DNA of 64,000 bases, from positions 60,125,741 through 60,189,740 of the forward strand of contig CM033714.1 in assembly GCA_019671005.1 (NCBI GenBank), read 5' to 3'. The translations under genes were made by a program, and so were the position numbers. Positions 10,811 through 23,919 of the stretch are shown here, in pieces; position 1 is the first letter of the stretch; every line of letters begins with the position of its first letter. The DNA comes from Hibiscus mutabilis (Eukaryota > Streptophyta > Magnoliopsida > Malvales > Malvaceae). The notes beneath the pieces are model-generated. The model searched no databases. It had not been told where the DNA came from and saw only the letters and a list, made by a program, of their open reading frames with translations.

Positions 10811-12312
10811 TGTTGGAGAATGCCCAAAGAGAGATGGTTGTAAAAAACATACTTATCTTATCTTGTTTATTAATATAAAGCCATTATTATTATTTCAGTC
10901 TTATTATGTGTATCTATAAATAAACTGAATTATAATAAAGTCCTTAAAATAATATAGTTATTCTTGAATGTCCTTAGTTAAGAATTATTGTGGGCTTGAA
11001 CATCAATAATGTATTAAGACTAATATGTAGTTGATTGATGACAAAGTGTTGTCATTGACATGGAGATGTCAAAATCAATACATAAGTATGTGTTAGGGAA
11101 CAACATACTGGACTGACCCGCTATGAGCATGTTTCTTGGATTATTATGTGACAGTCACAACAATGCTTACGGTGATAACTACATGTATGATCCTCAGACT
11201 AGAGATCATCATTATTTCAACATCTGAGTGACATATTTTGATACGGTCAAACGTGTGTTGTAACTAACTACACTATAGAGACTGATATTGGATATGTCAT
11301 AATCCATGTAGCGAAATATGGTTGATCAAGATAGGATTTGTCCCTCCTACATAATAGAAGTAATATCATAGGCCACTTGATTGAGTGAGACTAGAAAATG
11401 CATGACCATGCTCGAATAAATTGATATGGGATATCATAATTATTCGTTTATAATAGTCTACTCAAGATATCAAGAAACATTAAATAGACTATACAAGTGT
11501 GACTAATTCATGACTTGTGTCCGATCTAGATATGAAGACAAAAAGATGAAATACATAAAAGAAGTTAATCACAGAAAAAGGTTAAATCGAACCACGATTT
11601 CATGTAACTTAGGTAGCAATGATATATTGCTAGATGCCACTCATTGCTTGTAATATTAGAATTATTCTGGATATTACTGCTAACGTTACATGAACCTATA
11701 AGGGTCACACCCTATGATTGAAACGAACAAATATCGATTAGATAGCATGTGTACAAACTTGTTGTACACGTAATTAGTGAGAAACCGAAATTGTTATAAT
11801 TATTGTAATTATGAATAATTTCGTTTATATATATGTTAATATTTGATAAGTTATTATAATTATCAAATATTATTAAAGTATATATATATATATATCTAAA
11901 AGAAACCTAATTAAAGTAGAATCAGATTTTACATATTTAATTATATTCGGTTAAATATATTGTATATTTAAGAATCCGATTTTAATTAGAATTAGGTTTT
12001 TAAATGCTATATAAAGGCATAAGGTCTAGCAACCATTCATCCGTCGCTTTTTTGAAAAACCTCTCTAATAGTTAGAGAAGAGAAATATTGTTCGTTTCAT
12101 TCAGGTGGACTGCGTAGAGGTCGAAATGCTATTGTGATGACTTGGATTCAATTTGGTTATTCCGAATTCCCTACGGATTTCTAGATTCCAAATTTATTAA
12201 GGTAATGTTTCATCCTTTATCACCCCGAATTCGTCCCTTGTACATGGATCACTGGTGATTACGCCGGATAATTTTTTCGCTGCGCCATGGGGTGTACCAA
12301 CATTTTCCAACA
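10811..12312 (+). repeat. Copia 5' LTR
   Basis: It starts TGTTGGAGAATGCCC and ends TTTTCCAACA. A TATATAAAGG promoter box lies at 12008-12017. Compared with the 3' LTR it lacks about 8 bp near 10831 and has many point differences. Confidence 0.9.
12008..12017 (+). promoter_or_regulatory. Copia LTR TATA box
   Basis: TATATAAAGG is conserved at the equivalent place in the 3' LTR (18876-18885). It is the likely Pol II promoter of the element, about 300 bp before the LTR end. Confidence 0.6.
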
Positions 12313-12313
12313 G

Positions 12314-12326
12314 TGGTATCAGAGCC
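12314..12326 (+). promoter_or_regulatory. Primer binding site (initiator tRNA-Met)
   Basis: TGGTATCAGAGCC lies one base after the LTR end. This is the standard plant Copia primer site complementary to the 3' end of initiator tRNA-Met. Confidence 0.9.
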
Positions 12327-13831
12327 CCTTGTACGATACGAATTCAGACTTAAATACTTGGCTGATGTTTTTGCATGAGATGCATGTTTTACTTTTTCTG
12401 TTTTGACGAGTATGTGATGTTTGTGCAAAACGTAGAAATTAAATCCAGTCGTGATTAATATGTTAATATGTTTCAACAAGTTTTTACGATCGATGGTTAA
12501 GTGTTAATCATGTGTTTGTTGCGGTAAGCTTTTGATAATTATATGTTAATAGTTGACATGATGAACATGCGGTTAAGATAGCAGATCGTTTTTGGCAGAT
12601 GAATAATGGTTTTTCTAGAGTGAAAAACCTTAAGGATTGAAAAATCCCAAAAACAAGAATCGGTTGATAAAAGTTATCAAATTGTGAGGTTTTTCAATAG
12701 TAATCAAAGCGCCAAAATTAAAAATTTAGGTAATCTTAATTAACAAGATTAAACATGTGTATGTTTTGGATGATATGCATGGTGTTTGAAATACATAGTT
12801 ATAGCCCAAATAGCTTATTTACTTTGGTTTTATATAAATACGGCTGCGTGTCGTACCTTTCTTTCTTCTATTGTAATTCTCTTCTCTTCTTACTCCCTCG
12901 TATGTAAAATGAGTTTCTGAAAATTTGTAATATTTACGGAGAAAAGCGTGGACCAAAAGAGCAGACTAATGGGCCGATCAAAGGTGGATTAGGTGCTTGA
13001 GAAGCAAGTTCTATCTTTAGTAATTTTTGTTCTCCCATTGGCTTGGGATGAGCCAGCTTAGTTTTAAGGGCTATAACCATTGCATTTATATTTACTGCTT
13101 TACATGTATGTGATACAATGTATGTTTTTTTAGCATGATGGTAACTTATTTGATCATAATAGAATGGTGAGATTAATATAAAAAAACCCTCCATATTTAA
13201 TTAAAATTAGTTATCCAATATTAGCCCTCGTTAAAACCTCGATCGGTACTATGTAGGTTTTACCAAAGCAAAATACTTAGATCTATCCTGGTTAAACGCG
13301 AAGAATAAGTAAGTGATATTCACTGGTAGTAATATTGGTTAAACTAGGTTGTTCTAATAAGATTAGAAACCTAAAGACTAATGATTGTTCAAGAACTTTG
13401 GTGATTGAAAAACAATACGAAAATGCATGTCTAGGATTGGTTCTTTAAAAGACTTGGTATTTAAGCGAGCCCAATACACCACATCTCTTACATAAGTTAC
13501 CTACCTAGTACACTGTTCATTATTGTTCTTTCTATTAGACCATATGAACTTTTGTTTTGGACAAATAGTTGTTCATCAAATATAGGAATTACATGAGATG
13601 TAATTAGCAAGTGTTGCTTACCTAAATAATTGAATTCTAGGAGTAAAGCCAAAGCTGACTTAGAATAAAATGAAATATGAATCCTTACCCACTAAAAATA
13701 CTTTTAGCAAGTTTTTCGATTTTGAGGGTTTTTAATAGTGGGAATGTTATTACTTTATAAACATGATAAATAGGTACTTATAAAACATATTTTATCGTTG
13801 TAGATTTATCACAAACACATTATCATTGTGA
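12327..13831 (+). other. Copia untranslated leader
   Basis: About 1.5 kb lies between the primer site and the first recognisable gag codons. It contains no domain-bearing frame. The minus-strand frames at 12249-12479 and 12934-13194 have no family resemblance and are treated as chance. Confidence 0.6.
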
Positions 13832-14640
13832 TCCGTCCTTGAGAATGACAAATTAAATGGCTTTAACTTCCTTGACTAGTTCCGCAATTTGAAGATTGTC
13901 CTTAAACAAGAACGAAAACTAACAGTCATCGAAGAACCTGTCCCTAAAAAGCCAGCAGATGATGCCTCTAAAGATGAATTGAAAGCCTTTGAAAAATACT
14001 CAAGTGACATAGTAGATGTCAGTTGTTTGATGCTTGCGACCATGACCCCTGAGCTTCATAAGCAACATGAGGACATGGTTCCTTATGAGATGGTTAAAAA
14101 TATCAAGGAATTATATGAGGGGCAAGCTCATCAAGAGAGGTATGAGACCTCTAAGGCTTTATTTCGATGCAAGATGGTTGATGGAACTCCAGTGGGAACT
14201 CATGTTCTCAAAATGATAGGGTATATTCAGACCTTGGAAAAAGTTAGGCTTCCCTCTAAATGTTGAATTGGCTACTGATGTTATCCTGCAATCGTTACCG
14301 GATAGTTTTAATCAGTTTATTCTTAATTTCAATATGAATGAAATTAACAAATCGTTGCCCTAGTTGCTTGGTCTGTTAAGAATAGCAGAGAACAATATGA
14401 AAAATGTTGGCTACAAACCTATTCTGATGGTTTGAAAAGATAACAGAAAAGAAAAGCCCAACACCAAGGCAAAGCCAAAGCCCAACAAAGGAAAGGCTGC
14501 ATTGAAACCCAAATGAGGAGTTGCAAAAGAAGGAAAGTGTTTCCATTGCAACAATGCTGGACATTGGAAGATAAAGTGCCTTGTCTATCTTGAGGACATC
14601 AAGAAGGCAAGAGAAAATGGACAGTCCAGATCAGGTATTT
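13832..14640 (+). pseudogene. Copia gag remnant with CCHC zinc knuckle
   Basis: Gag would coat the element RNA in cytoplasmic particles. Recognisable gag reading starts at 13832 with SVLENDKLNG, where an in-frame TGA stands just before it and a TAG at 13877-13879 replaces the usual Trp of the LDW motif. The frame runs to a stop at 14266 after a one-base insertion, and continues in the next frame (VELATDVILQSLPDSFNQF). The zinc knuckle is intact: CFHCNNAGHWKIKC at 14538-14579, spacing CX2CX4HX4C. The two stops are consistent with C-to-T type decay of methylated DNA. Confidence 0.8.
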
Positions 14641-14675
14641 ATTTTATTGATATTAATATATCAACATCTACTTCT

Positions 14676-16070
14676 TGGGTATTAGATACCGGTTGTGGTT
14701 CTCATATTTGTACTTCTGTACAGAGACTAAAAATGAGTAGAAAATTGGCAAAAGAAGATGTAGACCTACGAGTTGGAAATGGAGCAAGAGTTGCTGCATT
14801 AGCTATAGGAACATATACTTTGTCATTACCTAGTGGACTTATTTTAGATTTAGAGGATTGTTATTTCATACCTAGTTTGACTAAAAACATTATTTCAATT
14901 TCTTGTTTGGACAAGATTGGTTTTGAGATTATTATTAAGAATAATAGTTGTTCTTTTTCCCTCAATAATGTTTTTATGGTACAACTCAATTAATCAATGG
15001 CCTATATATCTTAGATCAAGACAATTCTATATATAAGATAAATACGAAAAGATCAAAAACAAATAACTCTCATCAAACTTATCTCTGACATTGTCGCTTG
15101 GGTCATATAAGTGAGAAACGCATATCAAAACTTCATAAAGATGGATTTTTGGATTCTTTTGTTTTCAAACAATAAGATATTTGTGAACCTTGCTTAATGG
15201 AAAAAATGACCAAATCACCATTTGATGGTAAAAACGAATGAGCAAGTGATTTATTAGGTCTAATACATAGTGATGTATGTGGACCGATGAATACACAAGC
15301 CAGATAAGGGTTTCAATACTTCATTACTTTCACCGACGACTTCAGTAGATATGGGTATGTTTACCTAATGCATCATAAATCTGAAGCCCTTGAAAAGTTT
15401 AAGGAATTTAAAAATGAAGTACAAAACCAATTAGGAAAAAGTATCAAAGCTCTTCGATCAGATCGAGGAGGAGAATACTTAAGCCTGGAGTTTGATCAAC
15501 TTCTTAAAGGATGTGGGATTGTCTCACAACTTACACCTCCAGGTACTCCACAACACAATAGAGTCTCTGAAAGGAGAAATTGAACATTGTTAGACATGAT
15601 TCGGTCAATAATGAGTCATGCTGATCTTCCAACTTCTTTTTGGGGACATGCGCTAGAAATAGCTGCTTTCACACTAAATCGTGTTCCATCTAAATCAGTT
15701 CAAAAGACACCATATGAGATGTGGACTGAGAAACGTCCTAGTATGTCTTTTATGAAAATTTTGGGATGTGAAGTTTATGTTAAACATCAGATGTCTACAA
15801 AACTTGAACCTAAATCTCATAAGTGTAATTTTGTAGGTATCCTAAAGAAACAAAAGGATACCATTTCTTCAATCCATCTGAGAACAAAGTGTTTGTTGCT
15901 CGAACGAGATTCTTTCTCGAAAGAGAATTTATTTTCAGAAAAGGAAGTGGGAGAAATATTAAACTTGAGGAAATTCAAGATCAACCATAGATCACTGAAC
16001 CAAAGATTGAACAACAACAAGTTCCACAAATAGTTGAGGAACATCCAATCATTCTTGAAACACAACCACT
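14676..16070 (+). pseudogene. Copia protease and integrase remnant
   Basis: The aspartic protease is marked by SWVLDTGCGSHICT at about 14673-14714. The integrase zinc-binding (HHCC) region follows at about 15085-15240 (HCRLGHIS ... CEPC). The catalytic core has DVCGPM near 15275, LRSDRGGEYLS near 15451 and a normally Glu-containing segment SERRN near 15568. TGA and TAG/TAA codons interrupt it at about 15089, 15239 and 15583. Integrase would insert element cDNA into nuclear DNA. This copy cannot make a full protein. Confidence 0.8.
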
Positions 16071-16074
16071 GCGA

Positions 16075-17665
16075 ATGTCTATGAGAGAACGCAATGCGCC
16101 TGAGAGATATGGATTTCTTGTCACATTGCATGGAGATGTTCTTCTCATGGACCAAGATGAGCCTAAGACTTATTGGGAAGCAGTGGAGAGCCCAGACTCT
16201 GAGAAATGGCTAGAAGCCATGAAATCTGAGATGGATTCCATGTCAAAAAACCAAGTATGGACTTTGGTTGACCTACCCGAAGGAATTAAGCCCATAGGGT
16301 GGAAATGGGTTTTCAAAAAGAAAACCGACATGGATGGCAATATACAAACATACAAAGGGCGATTGGTCGCTAAGGGATTTCTTCAAATTCATGGTATAGA
16401 CTATAATGAAACCTTTTCCCCTGTTGCTATATTTAAATCTATCCGGATATTGCTTGCAATAGCTACATATTATGATTATGAAATCTGGCAAATGGATGTC
16501 AAAATCGCTTTCCTTAATGGAAAATTAGATGAGGATGTGTACATGACACAACCTGAGGGTTTTGTTGATCCAAAAGATGCCCTAAAAGTATGCAAGCTAC
16601 AAAGATCCATTTATAGGTTGAAGCAAGCTTTCTCGAAGTTGGAATCTTCGTTTTAAAGAGGCAATCAAAGAGTTTGGTTTCATTAAAAATGAAGATGAGC
16701 CATGTGTTTTCAAGAAAACTAGTGGGAGCACTGTTATATTCTTGGTATTGTATGTGGATGATATACTAATAATAGGAAATGACATACCTACCTTACAATC
16801 TGTAAAGACTTGGTTAGAAAAATGTTTTTCTATGAAAGACTTGGGGTGAAACAACCTACATATTAGGAGTCAAGATCTATAGAGATAGATCAAGATGACT
16901 TCTAGGACTAAGTCAAAATACATACATAGATAAAGTATGACTTCTAGGAAATGTGTCATTCAACACCTCAAAAGAGAGAGCACACGAGTAAGATTCCATA
17001 TGCTTCGACCATTAGATCTATCATGTATGCCATGCTGTGTACATGTCCGGATGTATCATATGCACTAAGTATGACAAGTCGATACCAGGTAGATCCCGGT
17101 AAAGGTCATTGGGTTGAAGTAAAAAATATCCTTAAGTACTTAAGAAGAACTAAGGATACATTCCTTATGTATGAAGGTGAGGAAGAGCTAAGTATAAAAG
17201 GTTATACTGACACAAGCTTCTAAACTGGTAAAGATGATTCTCGATCGCAATCGAGTTTTGTGTTTTGCCTTAATGGAGGTGCTGTAAGCTGGAAAAGTTC
17301 AAAGCAAGATACAGTAGCAGATTCTACAACAGAAGCCAAGTATATTGCAGCAAGTGATGCTGCAAAAGAGGCTGTTTGGATTAGAAAGTTCATATATAAA
17401 CTAGGGGTCGTGCCTAGCATATCAAATGCTATAGATCTACGTTGTGACAACAACGGAGCCATCACACAAGCAAAAGAACCCAAATCTCACTAGCGATCCA
17501 AACACATACTTAGGCGTTACCATCTCATTCGTGAAATCATTGATCGAGGAGATGTAGAAATATGAAGAGTACCAATAGATGACAATATCGCCGATCCACT
17601 GACAAAGCCTCTGACACAGCAGAAGCATGAACGTCACACTAAGTCTCTTGGAATTAGATACATGA
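16075..17665 (+). pseudogene. Copia reverse transcriptase and RNase H remnant
   Basis: Reverse transcriptase begins with the conserved PIGWKWVFKKK and YKGRLVAKGF segments near 16290-16375. The catalytic YVDD box is intact at 16751-16762. A frameshift after about 16655 separates the two halves. RNase H follows, with SSFVFCLNGGAVSWKS at about 17250-17297, STTEAKYIA at 17323-17349 and a D/N-rich DNNGA box near 17448, broken by TAA at 17221 and TAG near 17491. In an intact element these enzymes copy the RNA into cDNA. Overall order confirms Copia. Confidence 0.85.
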
Positions 17666-17680
17666 GTGATTGGTCTTAGT

Positions 17681-17693
17681 GCTAGTGGGAGAT
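17681..17693 (+). promoter_or_regulatory. Copia polypurine tract
   Basis: The purine-rich run AGTGGGAGAT ends directly at the TGTTGG start of the 3' LTR, the expected place for plus-strand priming. Confidence 0.7.
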
Positions 17694-19180
17694 TGTTGGA
17701 GTATGCCCAAAGACCAATCATGAGATGGTTGTAAAAGACATACTTATTTTATCTTATTTATTAATATAAAGCCATTATTATTATTTCACTCTTATTCTGT
17801 GTACCTATAAATAAAATGAATTATAATAAAGTCCTTAGAATAATATAGTTATTCTTGAATGTCCTTAGTTAAGAATTATTGTGGGCTTGGACAACAATAA
17901 TGTATTAAGACTAATATGTAGTTGATTGATGACAAAGTGTTGTCATTAAGATGGAGATGTCAAAATCAATACATAAGTATGTGTTAGGGAATAACATACT
18001 GGACTGACCCATTATGTGTTGTGACAGTCACAACATTGCTTATGGTGATAACTACATGTATGATCCTCACACTTGAGATCATCATTATTTCAATATCGTG
18101 AGTGACATATTTTGATACGGTCAAACGTGTGTCGTAACTAACTACACTATAAAGACTAATATTGGATATATCATAATCCATATAGCTAAATATGATTGAT
18201 CAAGATAGGATTTGTCCCTCCTACATAATAGGAGTAATATCATAGGTCACTTGATTGAGTGAGACTAGAAAATACATGGCCATGCTCGAATAAATTGATA
18301 TGAGATATCATAATTATTCGTTTATAATAGTCTACTCAAGATATCAAGAAACATTAGATGAACTATACAAGTGTGACTAATCCATGACTTGTGTCCGATC
18401 TAGATATGAGAACAAAAGGATGAAATACATAAAAGAAGTTAATCATGGAAAAAAGTTAAATCGAACCACAATTTCATGTAACTTAGGTAGCAATGATGTA
18501 TTGCTAGATGCCACTCATTGCTTGTAATATTAGAATTGATCTGGATATTACTACTAATGTTACATGAACCTACAAAGGTCACACCTTATGATTGAAACGA
18601 ACAAATATCGATTAGATAGCATGTGTACAAACTTGTTGTATACGTAATTAGTGAGAAACCGAAATTGTTATAATTATTGTAATTATGGATAATTTCGTTT
18701 ATATATATGTTAATATTTGATAAGTTATTGTAATTATCAAATATTATTAATATATATATATATCTAAAAGAAACCTAATTAAAGTAGAATCAGATTTTAC
18801 ATATTTAATTATATTCGGTTAAATATATTGTATACTTAAGAATCCGAATTTAATTAGAATTAGGTTTTTAAATGCTATATAAAGGCATAAGGTTTAGCAA
18901 CCATTCATCCCTCGTTTTTTGAAAAACCTCTCTAATAGTTAGAGAAGAGAAAATATTATTCGTTTCATTCGGGTGGATTACGTAGAGGTCGGAACGCTAT
19001 TGCGACGACTCGGATTCGATTTGGTTATTCCGAATTCCCAACGGATTTCCAGATTCCAGATTTATTAAGGTAACGTTTCGTCCTTTATCACCCCGAATTC
19101 GTCCCTTGTACATGAATCACTGGTGGATTACGCCGGATAATTTTTTCGCTGCGCCATGGGGTGTACTGGCGTTTCCAACA
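17694..19180 (+). repeat. Copia 3' LTR
   Basis: It starts TGTTGGAGTATGCCC and ends GGCGTTTCCAACA, followed by the GTTTC duplication. It aligns with the 5' LTR along its length with scattered changes. The frame at 19106-19327 crosses its end and is not a gene. Confidence 0.9.
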
Positions 19181-19185
19181 GTTTC
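19181..19185. repeat. Right target-site duplication GTTTC
   Basis: A match to 10806-10810. The LINE sequence resumes with ATCTCGTTGTAT, as in the empty-site relative at 31884-31895. Confidence 0.85.
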
Positions 19186-20399
19186 ATCTCGTTGTATCAT
19201 ACCAACCTCTTCATCGATCATCCAATTACTCGAGCCAGAAGACACTTCAGTCACTCGTAAATCCACTTGGCGACCCCCTCACATAAAACATTTTCCTTCC
19301 ACGCTATCTCCTATTGATTGTTTGTAGCACTAACACACGTATCTTTTATCAATAAAGTATGATCCCGTTTTGAAACTTGTGTATTACCAAAATGTTTCTC
19401 TCCCTCCGTATATAGTCCTAAATGTTCCTCGCCTCTCGTCTTAACCTCACATTCATTTTTTTGTTCAGCATTATCTTCCATTAAACTAATCTCCTCACAA
19501 TGGCAGACACCTTTATCACTCCCTACTTCCATTTCATAGATCTGAACGCAAAAAACGTGTCCTCTCACATTGAGGTACAATCTCATCAACTCTGGTCATA
19601 CACTCTATCTCTATCAAAATTCTACCCCATGTAAATGAAATTGGTTAATGCTTACCGTCTTCAATACACACCAATTTCCCTTAAACTGCAGTGACATTTA
19701 CAAACGTATCACGCGTCCAAGCATGCATCGACAAACAACTAATCACCAGCCACACTCGTCAATCGCCTTTGTCTAGCTCAGGTGACCATTCTACCACTTT
19801 CTCAAACCAATGATCCCACCCTTCTTCACTGAGTCTCGCTCGACGAGATTCTACACTGTTAAACATCAAACGGACTCGCTCTCCCGCAATACGCATTAGA
19901 GAAAACTAGTCAAATTAGCCTCCCTCAATTCTTTTAACAACGATGAAATCCCATGCGCTCGTCTGTACCATCCCATCACACATTTTGCAAAATCGTAACC
20001 TTGTCCAAATCCTCAATTCCATATACCAAACCTCTTTTTTCATATTGATTTCTAAATTTCCTTTTCCCACCAATAATTTGGTTGCATGGAATGCAGCAAG
20101 ACCTTCAATTTTTGTTTCCAATATGAATTTCGCACATTTTTTGTCACAAAAGACACCGGCACTTTGGATCCATATAGCCATAAGCCATTTAATCGTTCCA
20201 TCACCCTCCTTACGTCCTCCTCAGAACGTATATGCAGAAAACCGAAGCGAGAACCATCCCACGCCTGTTTGATCGAAATGAAGACATCCACAACTTGCCC
20301 ATATGGATCGAAACATTGCCATAGCCCCTTCCAATGTAAGTTTGGCGCTATATTTTTCACAAAAAGAGTCCAAAACCCTTGATTACTCATCGCCGCCAT
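19186..20399 (-). pseudogene. LINE ORF1 remnant (RRM plus DUF4283-type region)
   Basis: The frame opens at the ATG at 20399 with an RNA-recognition motif: RNP2-like LFVKNI and RNP1-like GSRFGFLHI, the usual N-terminus of plant L1-type ORF1 proteins, which bind element RNA. The first frame stops at 20052, and homology passes between frames. Further downstream the typical ORF1 middle region is visible (LSMHAWTRDTFVNV near 19700-19740 and TWGRILIEIE near 19610). The protein is interrupted by stops and at 19185 by the nested Copia. It continues at 10805 on the far side. Confidence 0.8.
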
Positions 20400-21636
20400 A
20401 AAATTACGTCAATGGAATATATCTAACACTTCAAATTTCGATCAAAAGAAACTCGAATTCAAAAGCAAATTAGGGATCGAATGGTATCAAATACTAAAGA
20501 AAACACTAAAAGAAAAGGAATCAAACGAGAAAAACTCACACTTCCCAACTCTACAGACAATTTCCTATAACACCCAGGTTTGAATCCCCAGCTTTGAAGT
20601 CGAATTAGGCTTATGGCCTATTCAGCGACATTAAAATCATTTCAATTTTGAAACACGTTACGCAAATTTGATTATGTGTTCTTTGTTATTATTACTAATT
20701 TTTGCTTTACAGTAGTATATTTACCAAAAATTTTGGAAGTAACTTCCTTCCGTTAACAAATGATAATATGTCATTATGGATTACAACTTATTTTATTTAA
20801 GAATAGTAAGTACAATAATAAATAATGCACCAAGTAGGTTCTATGAAAGAAAGGTGGTTCACTAGGCATGTTCAAATGTTAAATCTTTTAAAGAACCAAT
20901 CTTAGGCATTTACTTCCATAATATTTTCCAATTAGCATTCATAAATTTTTCCTTTCTTTTATTATGGTATCTTAAAAAATTATGCTAAATACTTTTTACA
21001 CAATAGTATCTTATTAAGCATACTCAATTTAAGGTCCACTACTCAGAATAGTCATACATGCTAGATTTAGTCTTTTGTCTTAAAATTGTTAAAACAAAGA
21101 GCAATAATAATCCAATTTCAATATTATGTATATATAAAGGGACAAATTATCGAACAAAAAAATAATTGAAAAAAATGTGAAATGGAATAGAAATTCAACC
21201 GGAAATAGAAATTGTTACACTACACTTCTAGACATGATCGAATTAAAAGTAGAATTTTTGAGGCATGTATAAACAACCTTTTTTAAGATAGATTTGTCCT
21301 CTCCCAGATGCTTGGGAATATTGGACGTGTATCTCTTATGATACAACAACAAACGTCCAATACAAGAAACACAACTTCACTAAACAAAACAAACTTAACC
21401 TCGTCTTCTTTTATCACCAAAACATAACCAAATTTTAGAGGAAATATATGTGAAAATGTTTTTGTGTTAAATGAGTAGGTTTTCACCCATATTTATATTG
21501 AGAAAAGGAGAGGAAGTGAAAAAGATAGCAAATGAAGAGACTAGAAGGGATAAATGGATAGTGGTACTAATGGGCAACAAATGATGAAGAGATGAACAAG
21601 ATTAATTGTTTGCAATACTTTACCATATTTGATAGG
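20400..21636. other. Intergenic DNA, including the likely LINE 5' UTR
   Basis: The first 150-200 bp are probably the LINE 5' UTR. Beyond that the sequence is AT-rich with no supported gene. The frames listed here are short and featureless. Confidence 0.5.
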
Positions 21637-21850
21637 GGTAGACAAAACTCGACTCAAATAAAAAATTGAATTATTCGACTCGACTCAATGCAAAAGTACT
21701 TGACTCGTCTTGACTCGTATCGTAATTTTATAAACTCGGCTCAATTCGGGGAAAAATTCAAATAAAATTTGAGTTATAAAATGAAATTTCGAATAATTCA
21801 AATTTTTTAATAATTAGTTTATTAATTTTTAAATTCGTGTCAAATCTCTC
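21637..21850 (+). repeat. ACTCGA-rich hAT-like repeat fragment
   Basis: It begins TAGGGGTAGACAAAACTCGACTC and is rich in ACTCGACTC words, resembling the ends and interior of the hAT-type elements at 6887-8746. A second terminus and a duplication were not found. Confidence 0.3.
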
Positions 21851-23919
21851 AATTATGCCTGAGACACACGCATGCACGCACACGGGCACGCGGAACAGTG
21901 ATACACAGTGATAGCACACATTCGTGGGACGAACATAAACTTTAAGATTAAACATTCATAGTACGATGAAACAGTGATAGCACAAAACAAGTCGACTGTG
22001 GCTTGTTGATGAATTTGACAAAATTTACCTTCTCCAAATATACTTAATTTATTTCCTCTAAATAAACTATTATAAAAAGTATGGGTAAATTTTTTATACA
22101 TATGATGTGTACAGTATAAAACTAATCTTATACAAGTTTGCATATTTACACTATAAAATATAAATCATAAATTTCTAACCCTAATTCTAAAAACTAAACT
22201 CTAAACCTCAAACCATATACTCTAAATTCTAAATACATATTGTATTCTAGACCTTACAATTTAAACCTGTAAAACTAAAAGAATTGTATAAATTTTAGAT
22301 TACGCAATTTGTATATCAATTTTTTCTTCAAAAATTATATAATTATTTTTTTTCAATAATCTAAGTGGGATATTTTTGACCTATGGACACAATTTAACCT
22401 ATGCGCTGGTCACTCCTATCTAAAAAGGAATGTGTTGCTTTTGTTGCAAAAACGTGTTGCTGAACTTTTTTTTTTTTTTGAAAAGAAACGTGTTGCTGAA
22501 CTTCAACTATAAAACAAGGAGTCGGTGGAATAAATTATCTGAATAATTTTATAGTAAAAAACCTTTGAAGTATCTTTCAGTCGTGGATGGATTCATTGGT
22601 GTTAGTGGGGCAGTAGAACTTCTTAAAAATTTTAAATTTATATATGATTTATGTATTTTTTATATGTTTTTATAAATGATCTAAGCTCACCTTTTATAGC
22701 TAAATCTGACAAACTTGACCCAAGACTCGAGAATCGAATCAATTTAACTCGAGAATCAGAATTAATCCGAGCACGATGACCCGAAACTCGAAAAAAACCG
22801 AACTGAATTTCAGTTGAACCAAAAATGAAACTAAACCAATTTTCAACCGAACTGAATGAGAATTTACATTTCAAAATATATATAATTATAAAGAAATTTT
22901 ATAATTAGAATATTAATAATGTATTCTGTTATGATTAAATTAATTATGATTAAATTAAAATATAATTTTTAATATGATTAAATATAATCAACTAGAATTA
23001 AATAATTAAAATAATTTTAGAATGGAAAGAAAAAATAATTATTATATTCTTATATATTAAATTCTATCAACATTAGATTGAATCTTGCAAAGTACTATTC
23101 GAATTAGTCGACTAATGAGTTGAATACCAGTGGTTAAGTAAAAAAGCATTAGATTGAATTTATAATTATTTTTTTAATAGTCTTAAGCTAATCACGAGAC
23201 ACAACTACACTAATCTAGTACTCGGAGACTTCGAGGTTCACGGATAGCAATCCCCTCGCCGTTGGAAGAATTCGGAATAGCCGATGGTAAATATGACTTG
23301 TCTTTCACCACTTGAGCTTGTTCAAAATTAGAGGATTACATTAGAATTGAAACTAATGATTCATAAACGTTTTTTAAGCTTACCAAAGCTTGTAGACAAC
23401 GTCAAAATAAGGAAATCAACCATCTAACACATGGTCTTAGCTTGAACATTCAAGACTTAAATCTTTAAATTAAACTCTAAGGATTGATGGAATCATCAAA
23501 TTGACATAGAGGTTTTACTTACCCAATTACAAGCTTTCAATTGGTGTATTGAGATCACACAAAGGTCAAGGATTGGATTGAGGTGCTTGCTTGAGCTTGG
23601 GGAGAAAGATGACAACGGAGGTGTGTGCTTGCTTTTCAAGGCGAATGTGGGATTTGGTTTTGGGAGATTCAAAAACAAAGAAGGATGCCTCTCATATTCA
23701 TTTTAAGGAAGCCAAAGCCATAATCATTTCCCCACCTCATTAGGAACCAATATTATTAGCTTCCATTAATTCATGCCTTTTCATAGTTTTAAGGAAATCG
23801 ATGACCCCTCTTTTTCCATCCTTTCTGAGCCATCTCACGTGAAGGGGTGGAAAACAAGTAGGTGAGTCATCCCCAATACCCAAACTTTACAAATTGGCCA
23901 CTAAATCGATTTGGACAGA
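21851..23919. other. AT-rich intergenic DNA with repeat debris
   Basis: No gene is supported. Near 22165-22265 there is a run of degenerate CCTAAA-type words like the right arm of the foldback MITE. At 22450-22505 ACGTGTTGCTGAACTT is duplicated around a poly-T run. At 23095-23140 a phrase GAATTAGTCGACTAATGAG recurs in similar form at about 52052-52071. The interval 23500-23900 resembles non-coding LTR-retrotransposon DNA but has no domain. Confidence 0.4.

Larger units (their letters stand above)
10811..19180 (+). mobile_element. Full-length Ty1/Copia retrotransposon nested in a LINE
   Basis: The 8,370-bp element has two 1.5-kb LTRs (10811-12312 and 17694-19180), an initiator-tRNA-Met primer site directly after the 5' LTR, a polypurine tract before the 3' LTR, and gag-protease-integrase-RT-RNase H order, which is diagnostic of Copia. 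It is flanked by a 5-bp duplication (GTTTC). LTRs differ by scattered substitutions and small indels (by eye somewhere in the low to mid 90s per cent identity), and the coding region carries many stops and frameshifts, so this is an old, non-autonomous insertion. A truncated LTR of the same family lies at 37298-38036. Confidence 0.9.

Noticed and set aside
21637..21850. Complete third hAT-type element
   Set aside because: Only one TAGGGGT-like end and ACTCGA words are seen; no second terminus or duplication was found.
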